64,000 nucleotides of DNA, from the NCBI GenBank assembly GCA_964559455.1, contig CAZLHO010000006.1, positions 24,023 through 88,022 of the forward strand. Reading direction: 5' to 3'. Made by a program: the position numbers and the translations under genes. Each line of letters starts with the position of its first letter. Position 1 is the stretch's first letter. The stretch comes from CAZLHO01 sp964559455. Its GTDB lineage: Bacteria; Krumholzibacteriota; Krumholzibacteriia; LZORAL124-64-63. Below, one piece after another: positions 16,289 through 24,490 of this stretch. Under the pieces are notes generated by a model. The model did not search any database, was not told the DNA's origin, and saw only the letters and a list, made by a program, of their open reading frames with translations.

Positions 16289-17247
16289 GAGGTCGTTCCC
16301 TTCCCTTCGTCCTCTTCGGACCTGCGCACGGCGATGCGGTCGAAGGCCTCGTCGGCCAGGGCCTCGGGGTCCGGCCCCGCCAGGGACAGGCGCAGCGGGG
16401 CCGCGGCCTCGCCCTGCCAGAAGGCCTCCAGGCGGAAGGCGCCGTCGTCGGGCCGCACGTTCACGCCGAAGGGCAGCTGGCAGCCGCCCTCCAGGCGGGT
16501 CAAAAGCCTGCGTTCGGCCTCGACGGCCCGGGCCGCCTCGGCGCAGTGCAGGGGGCGCAGCAGATCCCGGGCGCCGTCCTCGTCCCGGCACTGCAGGGCG
16601 AGCATGCCCTGGGCGGGGGCGGGCACGAAGCCCGTGACCGGCAGCGGGCGGGTCCAGAGGTCGCCCAGGTCCAGCTCCAGCCGCGTCACGCCGGCCAGGG
16701 CCAGCAGGATGGCGTCGTAGCCGCCCTCGCGCAGCTTGCGCACGCGGGTGGGCACGTTGCCGCGCAGGTCGACCAGCTCGAGGTCCGGGCGCAGGTCCTT
16801 GATCTGGGCCTGGCGGCGGGCGGCGCTGGTGCCCACGCGGGCGCCGTCGCGCAGCGGCAGCACGGCGCCGTTGCGCTCGCGCTCCGGATCGATCGCTTCG
16901 GCTCGGGCCAGCAGCAGCTCGGCCGGATCCTCGCGGCCGATCAAGGCGGCCAGGATGAGCCCGGCCGGCATCTCGGTGGCCAGGTCCTTCATGGAGTGGA
17001 CGGCCAGGTCCACGCGCCGCTCGAGCAGCGCGTCCTCCAGTTCCTTCGTGAAGAAGCCCTTGCCCTCGAGCTGGGCCAGGGGCACGTCGTCGATGCGGTC
17101 GCCCTGGGTCTTGATGACGGTGATCTCGACGTCGACGCCGCGGGCGGTCAGCAGGTCGCGCACGTGGTGCGCCTGCCAGAGGGCCAGGTCGCTGCCGCGG
17201 GTGCCGATGCGCAGGCCGGGGGCGTCGCTGGGGGATCCGTGGGTCAA
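16285..17247 (-). CDS. hemC: Porphobilinogen deaminase (hydroxymethylbilane synthase)
   Basis: Polymerises four porphobilinogens into hydroxymethylbilane. 320 residues from TTG 17247, after a GGAGG-like RBS. Seen: RIGTRGSDLALWQA, VDLAVHSMKDLATEMP, GTSAARRQAQI, LRGNVPTRVRKL, VPAPAQGMLALQCR and the dipyrromethane cofactor cysteine in LEGGCQLPFGV. First gene of the hemCDBL operon; 97 bases separate it from the response-regulator stop upstream. Confidence 0.97.
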   Translation of the reverse strand: MTHGSPSDAPGLRIGTRGSDLALWQAHHVRDLLTARGVDVEITVIKTQGDRIDDVPLAQLEGKGFFTKELEDALLERRVDLAVHSMKDLATEMPAGLILAALIGREDPAELLLARAEAIDPERERNGAVLPLRDGARVGTSAARRQAQIKDLRPDLELVDLRGNVPTRVRKLREGGYDAILLALAGVTRLELDLGDLWTRPLPVTGFVPAPAQGMLALQCRDEDGARDLLRPLHCAEAARAVEAERRLLTRLEGGCQLPFGVNVRPDDGAFRLEAFWQGEAAAPLRLSLAGPDPEALADEAFDRIAVRRSEEDEGKGTTS

Positions 17248-17343
17248 GGGGCCTCCTCGGGGACGGCGTGGCGTTGCGGAAACCGGGTCAAGATAATGCG
17301 CAATCGGCGGGAAGTTGTCACGCGGTCGTCACGAGCCGTTCCC

Positions 17344-18033
17344 TTAGAGCACGAGCCGATACCCCACCCCGTGCACCGTCAGGATGTGCTCGGGCTGGGC
17401 CGGATCCCGCTCCAGGGCCTTGCGCAGGCTCAGGATGAAGTTGTCGACGGTGCGGGTGGTCGGGTAGGCCTCGAAACCCCAGATGCGGTCCAGGATCGTG
17501 CGGCGCGAGACCGGCTCGCCGGCGAATTCGGCGAGCAGGCGCAGGATCTGCGATTCCTTCTCCTTCAGCTCGACCTTGCCGTGGGGGCCGTGCGCCACCA
17601 GGGTGCGCAGGTCGATCCTGGATGAGCCGACCCGCAGCAGGTCGGTCTTGGCCGAGGTGCGCAGCCAGTCCTCGCGGCGGAAGATGCCCTTGATGCGGGC
17701 CAGCAGCTCGCGCAGGTTGAAGGGCTTGACGATGTAGTCGTCGCCGCCCTCTTCGAGGCCGCGGATGCGGTCGTCGTCGCGCCCCCGGGCGGTCAAAAAC
17801 AGCACGGGGACGCGGTCGCCGGATTCGCGGACGCGCCGGCAGAAGGCGAAGCCGTCCATGCCCGGCAGCATGACGTCCAGCAGGATCAGGTCGACCCCGC
17901 CGCGTTTCCAGTAGTGCAATCCCTCCTCGGCCGACTCGGCCACGACCGGATCGTGGCCCTCCAGTTCGAGGTTGACGCGCAGCCCGTCGGCCAGGTGCTG
18001 GTCGTCCTCGACGACCAGGATGCGCTTCTTCAT
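17344..18033 (-). CDS. OmpR/PhoB-type response regulator
   Basis: 229 residues: receiver domain (about 4-118) with acidic pocket VVEDD, phospho-acceptor Asp in LILLDVMLPG, LFLTARG and IVKPF. A winged-helix DNA-binding domain follows (about 130-228) with ELKEKESQILRLLAEFAGEPVSR and TVDNFILSLRKAL. ATG 18033 overlaps the kinase stop by four bases, so they are co-transcribed with the kinase first. Targets are unknown; hemC begins 97 bases downstream, so read-through into the haem operon is possible. Confidence 0.95.
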   Translation of the reverse strand: MKKRILVVEDDQHLADGLRVNLELEGHDPVVAESAEEGLHYWKRGGVDLILLDVMLPGMDGFAFCRRVRESGDRVPVLFLTARGRDDDRIRGLEEGGDDYIVKPFNLRELLARIKGIFRREDWLRTSAKTDLLRVGSSRIDLRTLVAHGPHGKVELKEKESQILRLLAEFAGEPVSRRTILDRIWGFEAYPTTRTVDNFILSLRKALERDPAQPEHILTVHGVGYRLVL

Positions 18034-19151
18034 GCCCTCTCCTCCGTCGTTTCGGGCGGCGAGGCGGCGGGCAGCCGCAGGGTGAACACGCTGCCGCGGC
18101 CTTCCTCGCTCTGCAGGTCGACGTCCCCGCCCAGCAGGCGGGCGTTGTGCTCGACCAGGTAGAGGCCCAGGCCCGAGCCCGAGGTCGGTCCCTTCACGGC
18201 GCCGTCCCGGGGCTCGAGGCGGACGAAGCTCTCGAAGACGCGGCGGCGGTCGCGGCGGGGAATGCCGGGCCCCCCGTCGCCGACCGACAGCAGCAGGCGG
18301 CGGCCCTCGCGGCGCAGGGCGACCTTCACGCGCGCCGGCGGCGACGAATACTGGACCGCGTTCTGCACCAGGTTGCGCAAGGCCAGGGCCAGCACTTCGC
18401 GGTCTCCGGCCAGGGCGTGGCCGGAGGGCAGGTCCGTCTCCAGGAGGGCGCCGGCGCGCTCCAGGAAGCCGTGCATCTCGTCCAGCACCTCGGCGGCGGC
18501 GACGCCGGGGTCGAAGATCCCGCGGGGCCCGGGCGCGGTCGCCTCGCCGCGGCTCAGCGCGAGGACATGGTCGACCAGGGACTCCAGGCGCTGCACGTCC
18601 TCCACCAGGCCGTCGGTCATGCGCCGCCGGTCCGCCTCCTTCAGATCGGGGCGGGCCAGCGTCTCGGCGTAGAGGCGCAGGCTGGCCAGGGGCGTGCGGA
18701 ACTCGTGGGTGGCCCCGGCCAGGAAGAGCTCGCGGGCGCGCTTGAACTGGCGTTCGCGGCGCAGCGCCTCGGTCAGCACGACGGTGCCGGCCGCCAGCAG
18801 CATCAGGAAGAAGACCCCCTCGCCGGCGAACATGCGACGGCGGCGCTGGGCCTCGCCTCGGACGGCTTCCTGGGCCTCGGCGGTGATGCGGATCTGCCGG
18901 CCCACGGCCGTGTTCTCCATTCTGAGGTGGGGATAGTGGTCGCGGAGGAAAGCGTCGGGATCGGAAGCCAGTTCGGGGTTGGCCTCGAGCACCATCGAGG
19001 CGTGCAGCAGGTCCGTGGCCATCTGATGCTGCCGCAGGCGCTCGTAGGTCTCGGCCTCGCGCGACAGGAAGACGAACCACCACACGCCCAGCGAGACGAG
19101 CAGCACCACCAGCACGCCGTAGATCAGACCCAGTCGCAGCGGGAACCGCAT
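18030..19151 (-). CDS. Membrane sensor histidine kinase
   Basis: 373 residues: first membrane helix at about 8-30, a periplasmic domain of roughly 75 residues without recognisable fold, second helix at about 110-130, then the kinase core. H-box ATHEFRTPLASLRLYAETL carries the phospho-His; N-box NLVQNAVQYS, G1 GDGGPGIP and G2 GSGLGLYLV follow. Partner of the response regulator immediately downstream. The signal is unknown. Confidence 0.95.
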   Translation of the reverse strand: MRFPLRLGLIYGVLVVLLVSLGVWWFVFLSREAETYERLRQHQMATDLLHASMVLEANPELASDPDAFLRDHYPHLRMENTAVGRQIRITAEAQEAVRGEAQRRRRMFAGEGVFFLMLLAAGTVVLTEALRRERQFKRARELFLAGATHEFRTPLASLRLYAETLARPDLKEADRRRMTDGLVEDVQRLESLVDHVLALSRGEATAPGPRGIFDPGVAAAEVLDEMHGFLERAGALLETDLPSGHALAGDREVLALALRNLVQNAVQYSSPPARVKVALRREGRRLLLSVGDGGPGIPRRDRRRVFESFVRLEPRDGAVKGPTSGSGLGLYLVEHNARLLGGDVDLQSEEGRGSVFTLRLPAASPPETTEERA

Positions 19152-19338
19152 GGAACGTCCTTTCAGCCGGGCGCCGCTGCCGGATCCGGAGGCGCCGCCC
19201 AGGCACTATAACAGGAGGCGGGCGCGTTGGCAGCGGCGACCTGCGGGACGGCGGCGGCATTTTGCTTGCGGACCCGGGGGCGCGGGCGCAATCTCGCCGG
19301 CTGGAAGGGATTCTCCGGGGACCTGCGGGAGCCGAGCC

Positions 19339-20823
19339 TTGAGCGAGCCGAAACAGCAGAGCGACATCTTTCCGCCGCGGTTCGCGGTCGCGGCCGCGCT
19401 CGTCCTGGCGTTGCTGGCGCAGGCTCTGCTCTACGCCCGGGGATTCCACGCCCTCTCCGCCGACGACAGCGCCCGCGTCCTGGCGGCCCGGGGGCACGGC
19501 CTGTCGGCCCTGTGGCAACCGGGTTGGTGGCCGCCGCTGCCGGCCATGGTTCAGGGTCTGCTCCTCGAACTCTGGCCCGATCTCTTCCGGGCGCCCCGGC
19601 TGCTCGCCGGGCTTGTCGGGCTGGCCGTGGTGCCTGCGGTGGGCCGGCTCGCCGCCCGGCTCTTCGCCGACCGCGCGGTGAGCGGCGCGGCCGTCGTGCT
19701 GGCGGCCCTCTACGCGCCGCGGCTGGTTTTCGCGATGCTGCCCCTGGCCGAGATCTGGCTCACCCTCTTCGCCGTGCTCGCCGCCGCCGACACCGCCGCC
19801 TGGCTGCGCGAGGACAGCCCCGGACTGCTGCGCCGCGCCGCCGTCTGGAGCTTGTTCGCGGCGATGTCCCGCTACGAGGGCTGGCTGCTGGCCGCGGCCC
19901 TCGCCATGCTGGCGCTGGTCGCCTGGCGGCGCGGCGTGGCCGGACGCCGCCTGGGCGGATCCGATGCCGCGGGCACGGTCCTCGTCGCCGCCGTCTTTCC
20001 CGTCTACTGGCTGGCGGCCGCCGCGCTCGGCGGCCGGCTGGCGCTGCTCGGGGAGGCCTCCCGCCGCTACGACCTGCTTCAGGGGGGCGCTTCGGCGGTC
20101 GTCTGGAGGCATACCCACCTCTTCCAGTTCCTGCGGCAGGCGGCGACGACCCCGATCGTCGCCGGAGCCGCGGCGTTGACGGTCTGGTGGCTGCGCTCGT
20201 CCCGCGTGCGCTGGTGGTCGTCGCTGATGCTCTTCCCACTGCTGGGCATGTCCGCCTTGGCGCTGGCCACGCACAGCCTGCCGAGCCACAACTGGGGACG
20301 GCTGGCGGCCCCCTGGCTCGTGATGCTGCTGCCCTTCCTGGCCTGGCTGCTGGAAAAGGCGGCCGCGGCCCTGGCGCCGCCCGGTCCGGGACGGCGCGCG
20401 CTGCTGGCCTGCGCGGTGGTCGTCTTCCTGGCCGGTTTCTGGGACGGCGCCGCTTCGGTCGCGGCGCGCAGCGACATGACCCGGGACGACCTGCGCGCGG
20501 GACGGGCGGCCGCGGCCATGGTCGCCGACGGCCCGGGCCGCATCCTCCTGGACTCGAGCCACTGGAGCCACCTGCACCTGCAGGTCGCTTCGGGGATTCC
20601 CGACCGTTTCCTGCTCAACACCGGCTACGACCCCCGCCTTCCCGGGCCGTCGATCCTGCCCGACGAGGCGCTGCCCACCCCGGAAGCCCTGCGCAATCTG
20701 GGCCTGGACCTGCTCGTCTTCCGCGATCCGGAGCGCGTGCGGGCGTTGGCCGCGGCCGGCCTGGAGCAGGCCGCCGCCTTCGGGCCCTGGCGCCTGTTCC
20801 GGATCCCGCCCGCCGGTTCCTGA
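19339..20823 (+). CDS. ArnT/PMT-like membrane glycosyltransferase
   Basis: About 494 residues from TTG 19339, preceded by GGGAG at a fitting distance. It has ten or more hydrophobic segments. The first loop holds DDS (HALSADDSARVLAARG), matching the catalytic acidic loop of GT-C family transferases that use polyprenyl-phosphate sugars, and SRYEGWLLAAAL is typical of the family. A soluble C-terminal part follows (about 395-494). Substrate unknown; a role in surface glycan or glycoprotein synthesis is likely. Divergent from the kinase, 187 bases away. Downstream bases 20824-21044 contain no gene. Confidence 0.75.
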   Translation: MSEPKQQSDIFPPRFAVAAALVLALLAQALLYARGFHALSADDSARVLAARGHGLSALWQPGWWPPLPAMVQGLLLELWPDLFRAPRLLAGLVGLAVVPAVGRLAARLFADRAVSGAAVVLAALYAPRLVFAMLPLAEIWLTLFAVLAAADTAAWLREDSPGLLRRAAVWSLFAAMSRYEGWLLAAALAMLALVAWRRGVAGRRLGGSDAAGTVLVAAVFPVYWLAAAALGGRLALLGEASRRYDLLQGGASAVVWRHTHLFQFLRQAATTPIVAGAAALTVWWLRSSRVRWWSSLMLFPLLGMSALALATHSLPSHNWGRLAAPWLVMLLPFLAWLLEKAAAALAPPGPGRRALLACAVVVFLAGFWDGAASVAARSDMTRDDLRAGRAAAAMVADGPGRILLDSSHWSHLHLQVASGIPDRFLLNTGYDPRLPGPSILPDEALPTPEALRNLGLDLLVFRDPERVRALAAAGLEQAAAFGPWRLFRIPPAGS

Positions 20824-21044
20824 TCTTCTCCGGCATCGTGTCCCGCGGCGATGACGGCCCGGGCGTCGCGCGCATCCCGGCGGCGACGGTCCGCGACCGC
20901 TCCGGAAAGCCGGCCGCCGCCCGCGATCGCCGTCGCGCTGCGGTCCTCCTTCCCTTCCGGCCTTCGCGCCGGCGTCGGCACCCTCGTTGCAGCGGGGCGC
21001 ATCGTGTCGCGTCGTGAGCCAGGGATTCCGGCCCGGGGAGGTGA

Positions 21045-21242
21045 ATGATGAGCGAGGTCGAGTGGAGGGAGATCGAGAGCACCCTCGAGAGGATGGGCGT
21101 GGAGCAGGTCCAGGAGAGGCTCGAGATCAGTCCCGTGATCGTGGGCGGCGCGCCGGGCGTCGACGGCTGCGACTGCAGCTGCGACTGCACGTTGCCGCCG
21201 CTGGAGCCCTATTCGCGGGCCCAGACCTTCTTCAACGGTTGA
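21045..21242 (+). CDS. Putative RiPP precursor peptide with CDCSCDC core
   Basis: 65 residues (64 if the second ATG at 21048 is used), with an excellent RBS GGGGAGGTG. The N-terminal 30 residues are acidic and helical (EVEWREIESTLERMG, EQVQERLEIS), like a leader. A small-residue stretch PVIVGGAPGVDG comes next, then CDCSCDC and a short tail ending RAQTFFNG. Four cysteines alternate with Asp/Ser, a pattern expected for a modified core and unlike a zinc-binding protein. It is followed by a 13-bp hairpin and by LPLAT-like and PqqD/M50 genes, which suggests a ribosomal peptide cassette. No named precursor family is recognised. Confidence 0.65.
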   Translation: MMSEVEWREIESTLERMGVEQVQERLEISPVIVGGAPGVDGCDCSCDCTLPPLEPYSRAQTFFNG

Positions 21243-21247
21243 TGCGC

Positions 21248-21279
21248 GCGCGGCCCGGGCTTCCTCGCCCGGGCCGCGC
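21248..21279 (+). terminator. 13-bp hairpin after the putative precursor gene
   Basis: Perfect 13-bp GC stem (21248-21260 with 21267-21279), loop TTCCTC, starting five bases after the precursor stop and ending before the RBS of the next gene. No T-run follows. Such hairpins commonly make precursor message more abundant than enzyme message by partial termination or RNA stabilisation. Confidence 0.6.
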
Positions 21280-21290
21280 TCCGGAGGGGC

Positions 21291-22430
21291 ATGCACCAGG
21301 CGGACGTCCTGCCGACGGCGGGGGAGAGCTGGGAACTCTGGAACCTGAGGGCGCTCTTTCCCGGCGCCGGCGTTGCGGACCTGCGGGACCTGGCCGACCG
21401 CCGGCGGCGGATCGTCGGCCTCGAGAGAAAGACCTTCGGCCGCGGCCTCGAGGCCAACCGCGGAATCGTGGCCGGGGCGGGGCTGTTCCTGGGCGCCCAT
21501 CCGGAACTGCGCAGCGGCCTGATCGCGACCCTGCACCTGGGGCCCTACGCCTTGGTGCCCGCCCTCTACGCGCTGGCCGGCCTCGACCCGGTGGTCGTGG
21601 TCGACCGCGCGGCGCTGGAGCGGCTGCGGGATCAGGCCGAGGCGCACCTGGCCGCTCTGGGCGCGTCGGGACGCCTGCAGTGGCTCTGCGTCGACGAGCC
21701 GGTATTCGCCGGGCGGCTGCTGCGCGCGCTGCGGGGGGGCGGCGTGGCGGTGGTCTACCTGGACGGCAACGGCGGCAGCGGGGGCCCCGCGGCCACGCGC
21801 GAGCGCGGGATGCGCTACGAGCTGCCCGGGCGTGCGATCCGTCTGCAGACCGGTCTGGGGCGGCTGCTGCCCCGGGCCGGCTGCGCCGTCCACGGCCTGT
21901 TGACGCGGTGGTCGGATGACGGAAATCTGGATTGGGAGCCCGGACCCGCCTGGCGCTGGCCGCGCGACGCCTCCGCCGACGAGATCACCACCGCGCTCTA
22001 CGATTGGGCCTTCACGGCCATCCGCCGTCATCCGGAACAATGGGCTTTCTGGGGGATGCTCGGGACGTCGAGCGAATGCTTCCGGTCGGACCGGCTCGAG
22101 GCCGGACCGGGCGGCAGGTCGCGCCGAGGGCGTTGCGCCTTCTTCTGCGACTGCCTGAGGACCTGCCCCGATGCGGTGCGCGCGACGTTGGCCGGAGAGG
22201 TCGAAGTCTGGCCCGGGGATGTCCTGGTCGATCTCGCCAACCAGCATTTCTACGCCGCGGAAGGACTGCGGGACGACGACCTCGAGGACCTGCGCTGGGG
22301 CGGCTCGCCGTCGCTGGCCGACCTGCGCCGGCGTCGCGGCGGTCGTTGGGTCGAGTTCCACCTGCTGCGACTCTACGTGCTGGATCTGGTCGCCCTGGAG
22401 ATCGGCGGCCCCGGGACCGCGGGCGGGTGA
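21291..22430 (+). CDS. LpxL/HtrB-like acyltransferase-fold protein
   Basis: 379 residues. The middle resembles the lysophospholipid/lipid A acyltransferase superfamily: GLIATLHLGPYALVPAL at the position of the family's H-x-G motif, VVYLDGNGGSGG, and AIRRHPEQWAFWGML, like the conserved PEQW segment of LpxL. The classic HX4D/E is imperfect (HLGPY), so activity may be altered. A C-terminal extension (about 280-379) with CAFFCDCLRTC and WVEFHLLRLYVLDL has no family I recognise. Placed between the Cys-rich precursor and the M50 gene and overlapping the latter by four bases, it may acylate or otherwise modify the peptide. Not a typical lipid A locus. Confidence 0.6.
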   Translation: MHQADVLPTAGESWELWNLRALFPGAGVADLRDLADRRRRIVGLERKTFGRGLEANRGIVAGAGLFLGAHPELRSGLIATLHLGPYALVPALYALAGLDPVVVVDRAALERLRDQAEAHLAALGASGRLQWLCVDEPVFAGRLLRALRGGGVAVVYLDGNGGSGGPAATRERGMRYELPGRAIRLQTGLGRLLPRAGCAVHGLLTRWSDDGNLDWEPGPAWRWPRDASADEITTALYDWAFTAIRRHPEQWAFWGMLGTSSECFRSDRLEAGPGGRSRRGRCAFFCDCLRTCPDAVRATLAGEVEVWPGDVLVDLANQHFYAAEGLRDDDLEDLRWGGSPSLADLRRRRGGRWVEFHLLRLYVLDLVALEIGGPGTAGG

Positions 22431-23593
22431 GCAGAGAGCCCGCTCCGGTTCGTCGTCCCCGCCGAGATCGGCGTTTCATCCTGCACGCCCATCCCGAAGG
22501 GCCCTGGCTGCTGCAGGCGGGGGGGCGTTCCTATGCCGTGCCCTCGGCGCTGGGGCGCAGGTTGCGTCCCCTGAGGGGAATGGTGCCCACCGAGGAGGCG
22601 CTGGCCTCGCTGTTGCCCGGGCGGGCGCCGCATCAGGTCAGGGCCCTGCACGCCCTGCTGGCGGGGGACGATGGCGGCCGCGGTGAGCGGGAACCGCAAT
22701 CGAGGGGCGCCCTCAGGCTCCGACCGAGGGCGACCCTCGTGCCGGCCCGCGCGGTGCACCGTGCGGCGCGCCGTCTCGCGGGGTTCACCACGTGGCCCTG
22801 GCTGCTGGGGGCGTTCCTGTCCGGGGCGCTGGGCTACGCGGCGGGTCTGGTCGCGCTCCGGGGAAGCGGGCTCGACCCGCAGGGTCCGCCGGGCCTGGCC
22901 GCCGCGGCGCTGCTGGTCGTGCTGACCGCCCTGATCCATGAATTCGGCCACGCCGCCGCCCTGGCCGACGCCGGTTATCCGCCCGGGTCCGTCGGCGCGG
23001 GACTGCTGGTCCTGTTGCCGGTGCTCTACTGCGACGTCACGGCCGTGGCGCTGCTGCCGGGACGGGCCCGCCTGCGCATCGACGCCGCGGGCGCGGCGTG
23101 GCAGCTGGCCGCCGGCGGCGCGATGGCCCTGGCGGCGGCCGGGGTCGGGAGCCGGGTCTTCCCGCCTTCGGCCTGGGCCGCAGGCGCGGCCGCGATTCTG
23201 AAGACCGCGTCCCTGGGCGTGCTGGCGGCCGCGGTCTGGAGCCTGCTGCCCCTGCCGCGATCCGATGGATGCTGGCTGGCCTGCGACGCCCTGGGGGTGC
23301 GCGACCTGGACGCCCCGGCGCACAGGGGGCGGGGGGGGCGCGTCCAGGACCGTCGTCGTCTGGCCTGGCTGTGGGGCCTGCGCGGCCTGCACATCCTCTT
23401 CTTTTCGGCCCTCGCGGGGGCGGCCCTGGTCCAACTGCGGCGTCTGGAACCGGCGCTGGCCGGTTGTTCCCCGCTTCTGCGAGCGGCTGGTCGGGTCGGC
23501 CTGGCGGTCGTCGGCACGGTGGTCGCCGCGGTCGCCCTGCGAAGGGCCTGGCGTCTGCTGAGGGCTGCGTTGGCGGACGCCGGTCGTCTTTGA
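22427..23593 (+). CDS. PqqD-like / M50-family membrane metalloprotease
   Basis: 388 residues from GTG 22427 (GTGA overlap with the preceding stop). Residues about 15-70 (FILHAHPEGPWLLQAGGRSY ... TEEALASLLPG) resemble a PqqD-like RiPP recognition element. The rest is polytopic with the zinc motif HEFGH at about 171-175 and a second conserved region YCDVTAVALLPGR. SDGCWLACDALG near 280 fits the LDG-type Asp region of M50 proteases. PqqD-M50 fusions are typical of peptide-maturation clusters. Expected to remove the leader or export the product across the membrane. Confidence 0.72.
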   Translation: MSREPAPVRRPRRDRRFILHAHPEGPWLLQAGGRSYAVPSALGRRLRPLRGMVPTEEALASLLPGRAPHQVRALHALLAGDDGGRGEREPQSRGALRLRPRATLVPARAVHRAARRLAGFTTWPWLLGAFLSGALGYAAGLVALRGSGLDPQGPPGLAAAALLVVLTALIHEFGHAAALADAGYPPGSVGAGLLVLLPVLYCDVTAVALLPGRARLRIDAAGAAWQLAAGGAMALAAAGVGSRVFPPSAWAAGAAAILKTASLGVLAAAVWSLLPLPRSDGCWLACDALGVRDLDAPAHRGRGGRVQDRRRLAWLWGLRGLHILFFSALAGAALVQLRRLEPALAGCSPLLRAAGRVGLAVVGTVVAAVALRRAWRLLRAALADAGRL

Positions 23594-23619
23594 CGCGGAC
23601 GGCGACGGCGTGCTAGCTT
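23590..23619 (+). promoter_or_regulatory. Promoter of the DDAH-type gene
   Basis: TTGACG at 23590-23595, 18-base spacer, and extended -10 TGCTAGCTT ending at 23619. It overlaps the end of the M50 gene, so the hydrolase has its own start of transcription. The RBS AGGAGG lies 30 bases further. Confidence 0.55.
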
Positions 23620-23657
23620 CCTCGAAGGGGGGATTCATCAACTCAGGAGGGGATGTC

Positions 23658-24416
23658 GTGTTCGCCCACGCGCTCACCCGTCTGCCCGGTCCCGACTTCG
23701 CCGACGGTTTGACCACCGCCGGCCTCGGGATCCCCGACCACGCCCTGATGCTTCGCCAGCACGCCGAGTACGTGGCCGCCTTGCGCAGGCTGGGGGTCGC
23801 CGTCGAGGTGCTGGACCCGCTGCCCGGCTATCCCGACGCCCACTTCGTGGAGGATGTGGCCGTCGTCACCTACGACTTGGCCGTGCTCACCCGCCCCGGC
23901 GCCGACTCCCGCCGCGGCGAGGTGGCCGCGATCGAACCCTTCCTGGGCGCCCGCCGGCGGCTGGCCCGCATCGAGGAGCCCGGGCGGCTCGACGGCGGCG
24001 ACGTGATGCATGTCGGCCGGAGCTACTTCGTCGGTCTCTCGGAGCGCACGAACGAGGAGGGGGCCGCCCAGCTCTGCCGGATCCTGGCCGACGAGGACTT
24101 CTCCTGCGTCATGGTGCCCGTCGGCGAGGGCCTGCACCTGAAGTCCGGGGTGAACCACGCCGCCTGGGACACCCTGCTGTTGACCGAGGACTTCATCGAC
24201 CTGCCCCAGTTCCGGGACTACGACAAGATCCTGGTCCCTGCGGAGGAATCCTACGCCGCCAACACCCTGCTGCTGAACGGGACCATCCTGACGCCCGCCG
24301 GTTTCCCCCGCACGCGGGCCGAACTGCAGAAACTGGACCTGCCGGTCGTGGAGCTCGACATGAGCGAGGCGCGCAAGATGGACGGCGGCCTGACCTGCCT
24401 GTCGCTGCGCTATTGA
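23658..24416 (+). CDS. Dimethylarginine dimethylaminohydrolase / arginine deiminase-fold hydrolase
   Basis: 252 residues from GTG 23658, chosen because AGGAGG sits seven bases upstream; longer readings have no RBS. Seen: GIPDHALMLRQHAEYVAAL, PDAHFVEDVAVV, LDGGDVMHVG, GLSERTNEEGA, LHLKSGVNHA and the C-terminal catalytic Cys in GGLTCLSLRY, all in DDAH order. Hydrolyses methylarginine, or a related guanidino compound, to citrulline and an amine. It is cytoplasmic. Its own promoter and terminator suggest independence from the RiPP cassette. Confidence 0.9.
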   Translation: MFAHALTRLPGPDFADGLTTAGLGIPDHALMLRQHAEYVAALRRLGVAVEVLDPLPGYPDAHFVEDVAVVTYDLAVLTRPGADSRRGEVAAIEPFLGARRRLARIEEPGRLDGGDVMHVGRSYFVGLSERTNEEGAAQLCRILADEDFSCVMVPVGEGLHLKSGVNHAAWDTLLLTEDFIDLPQFRDYDKILVPAEESYAANTLLLNGTILTPAGFPRTRAELQKLDLPVVELDMSEARKMDGGLTCLSLRY

Positions 24417-24440
24417 ATCGCGGCCCGGCGACGACGACGA

Positions 24441-24465
24441 GGGGGCGCCCCGGCGGGGCGCCCCC
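24441..24465. terminator. Bidirectional intrinsic terminator
   Basis: 11-bp stem (24441-24451 with 24455-24465) with GGC loop, followed on the plus strand by TTCGTTTCG. It lies between the convergent DDAH-type and PhoU-like genes. Confidence 0.75.
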
Positions 24466-24490
24466 TTCGTTTCGTGCGGCGGCCGCGGTC

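Noticed and set aside
20824..21044. Continuation frames over the gap before the RiPP precursor
   Set aside because: They are shadows of the GC bias; no RBS, no domain, and the glycosyltransferase stop at 20823 is firm.
23610..23657. Earlier GTG start for the DDAH-type gene
   Set aside because: It would overlap the promoter and place AGGAGG inside the gene; GTG 23658 has ideal spacing to that RBS.
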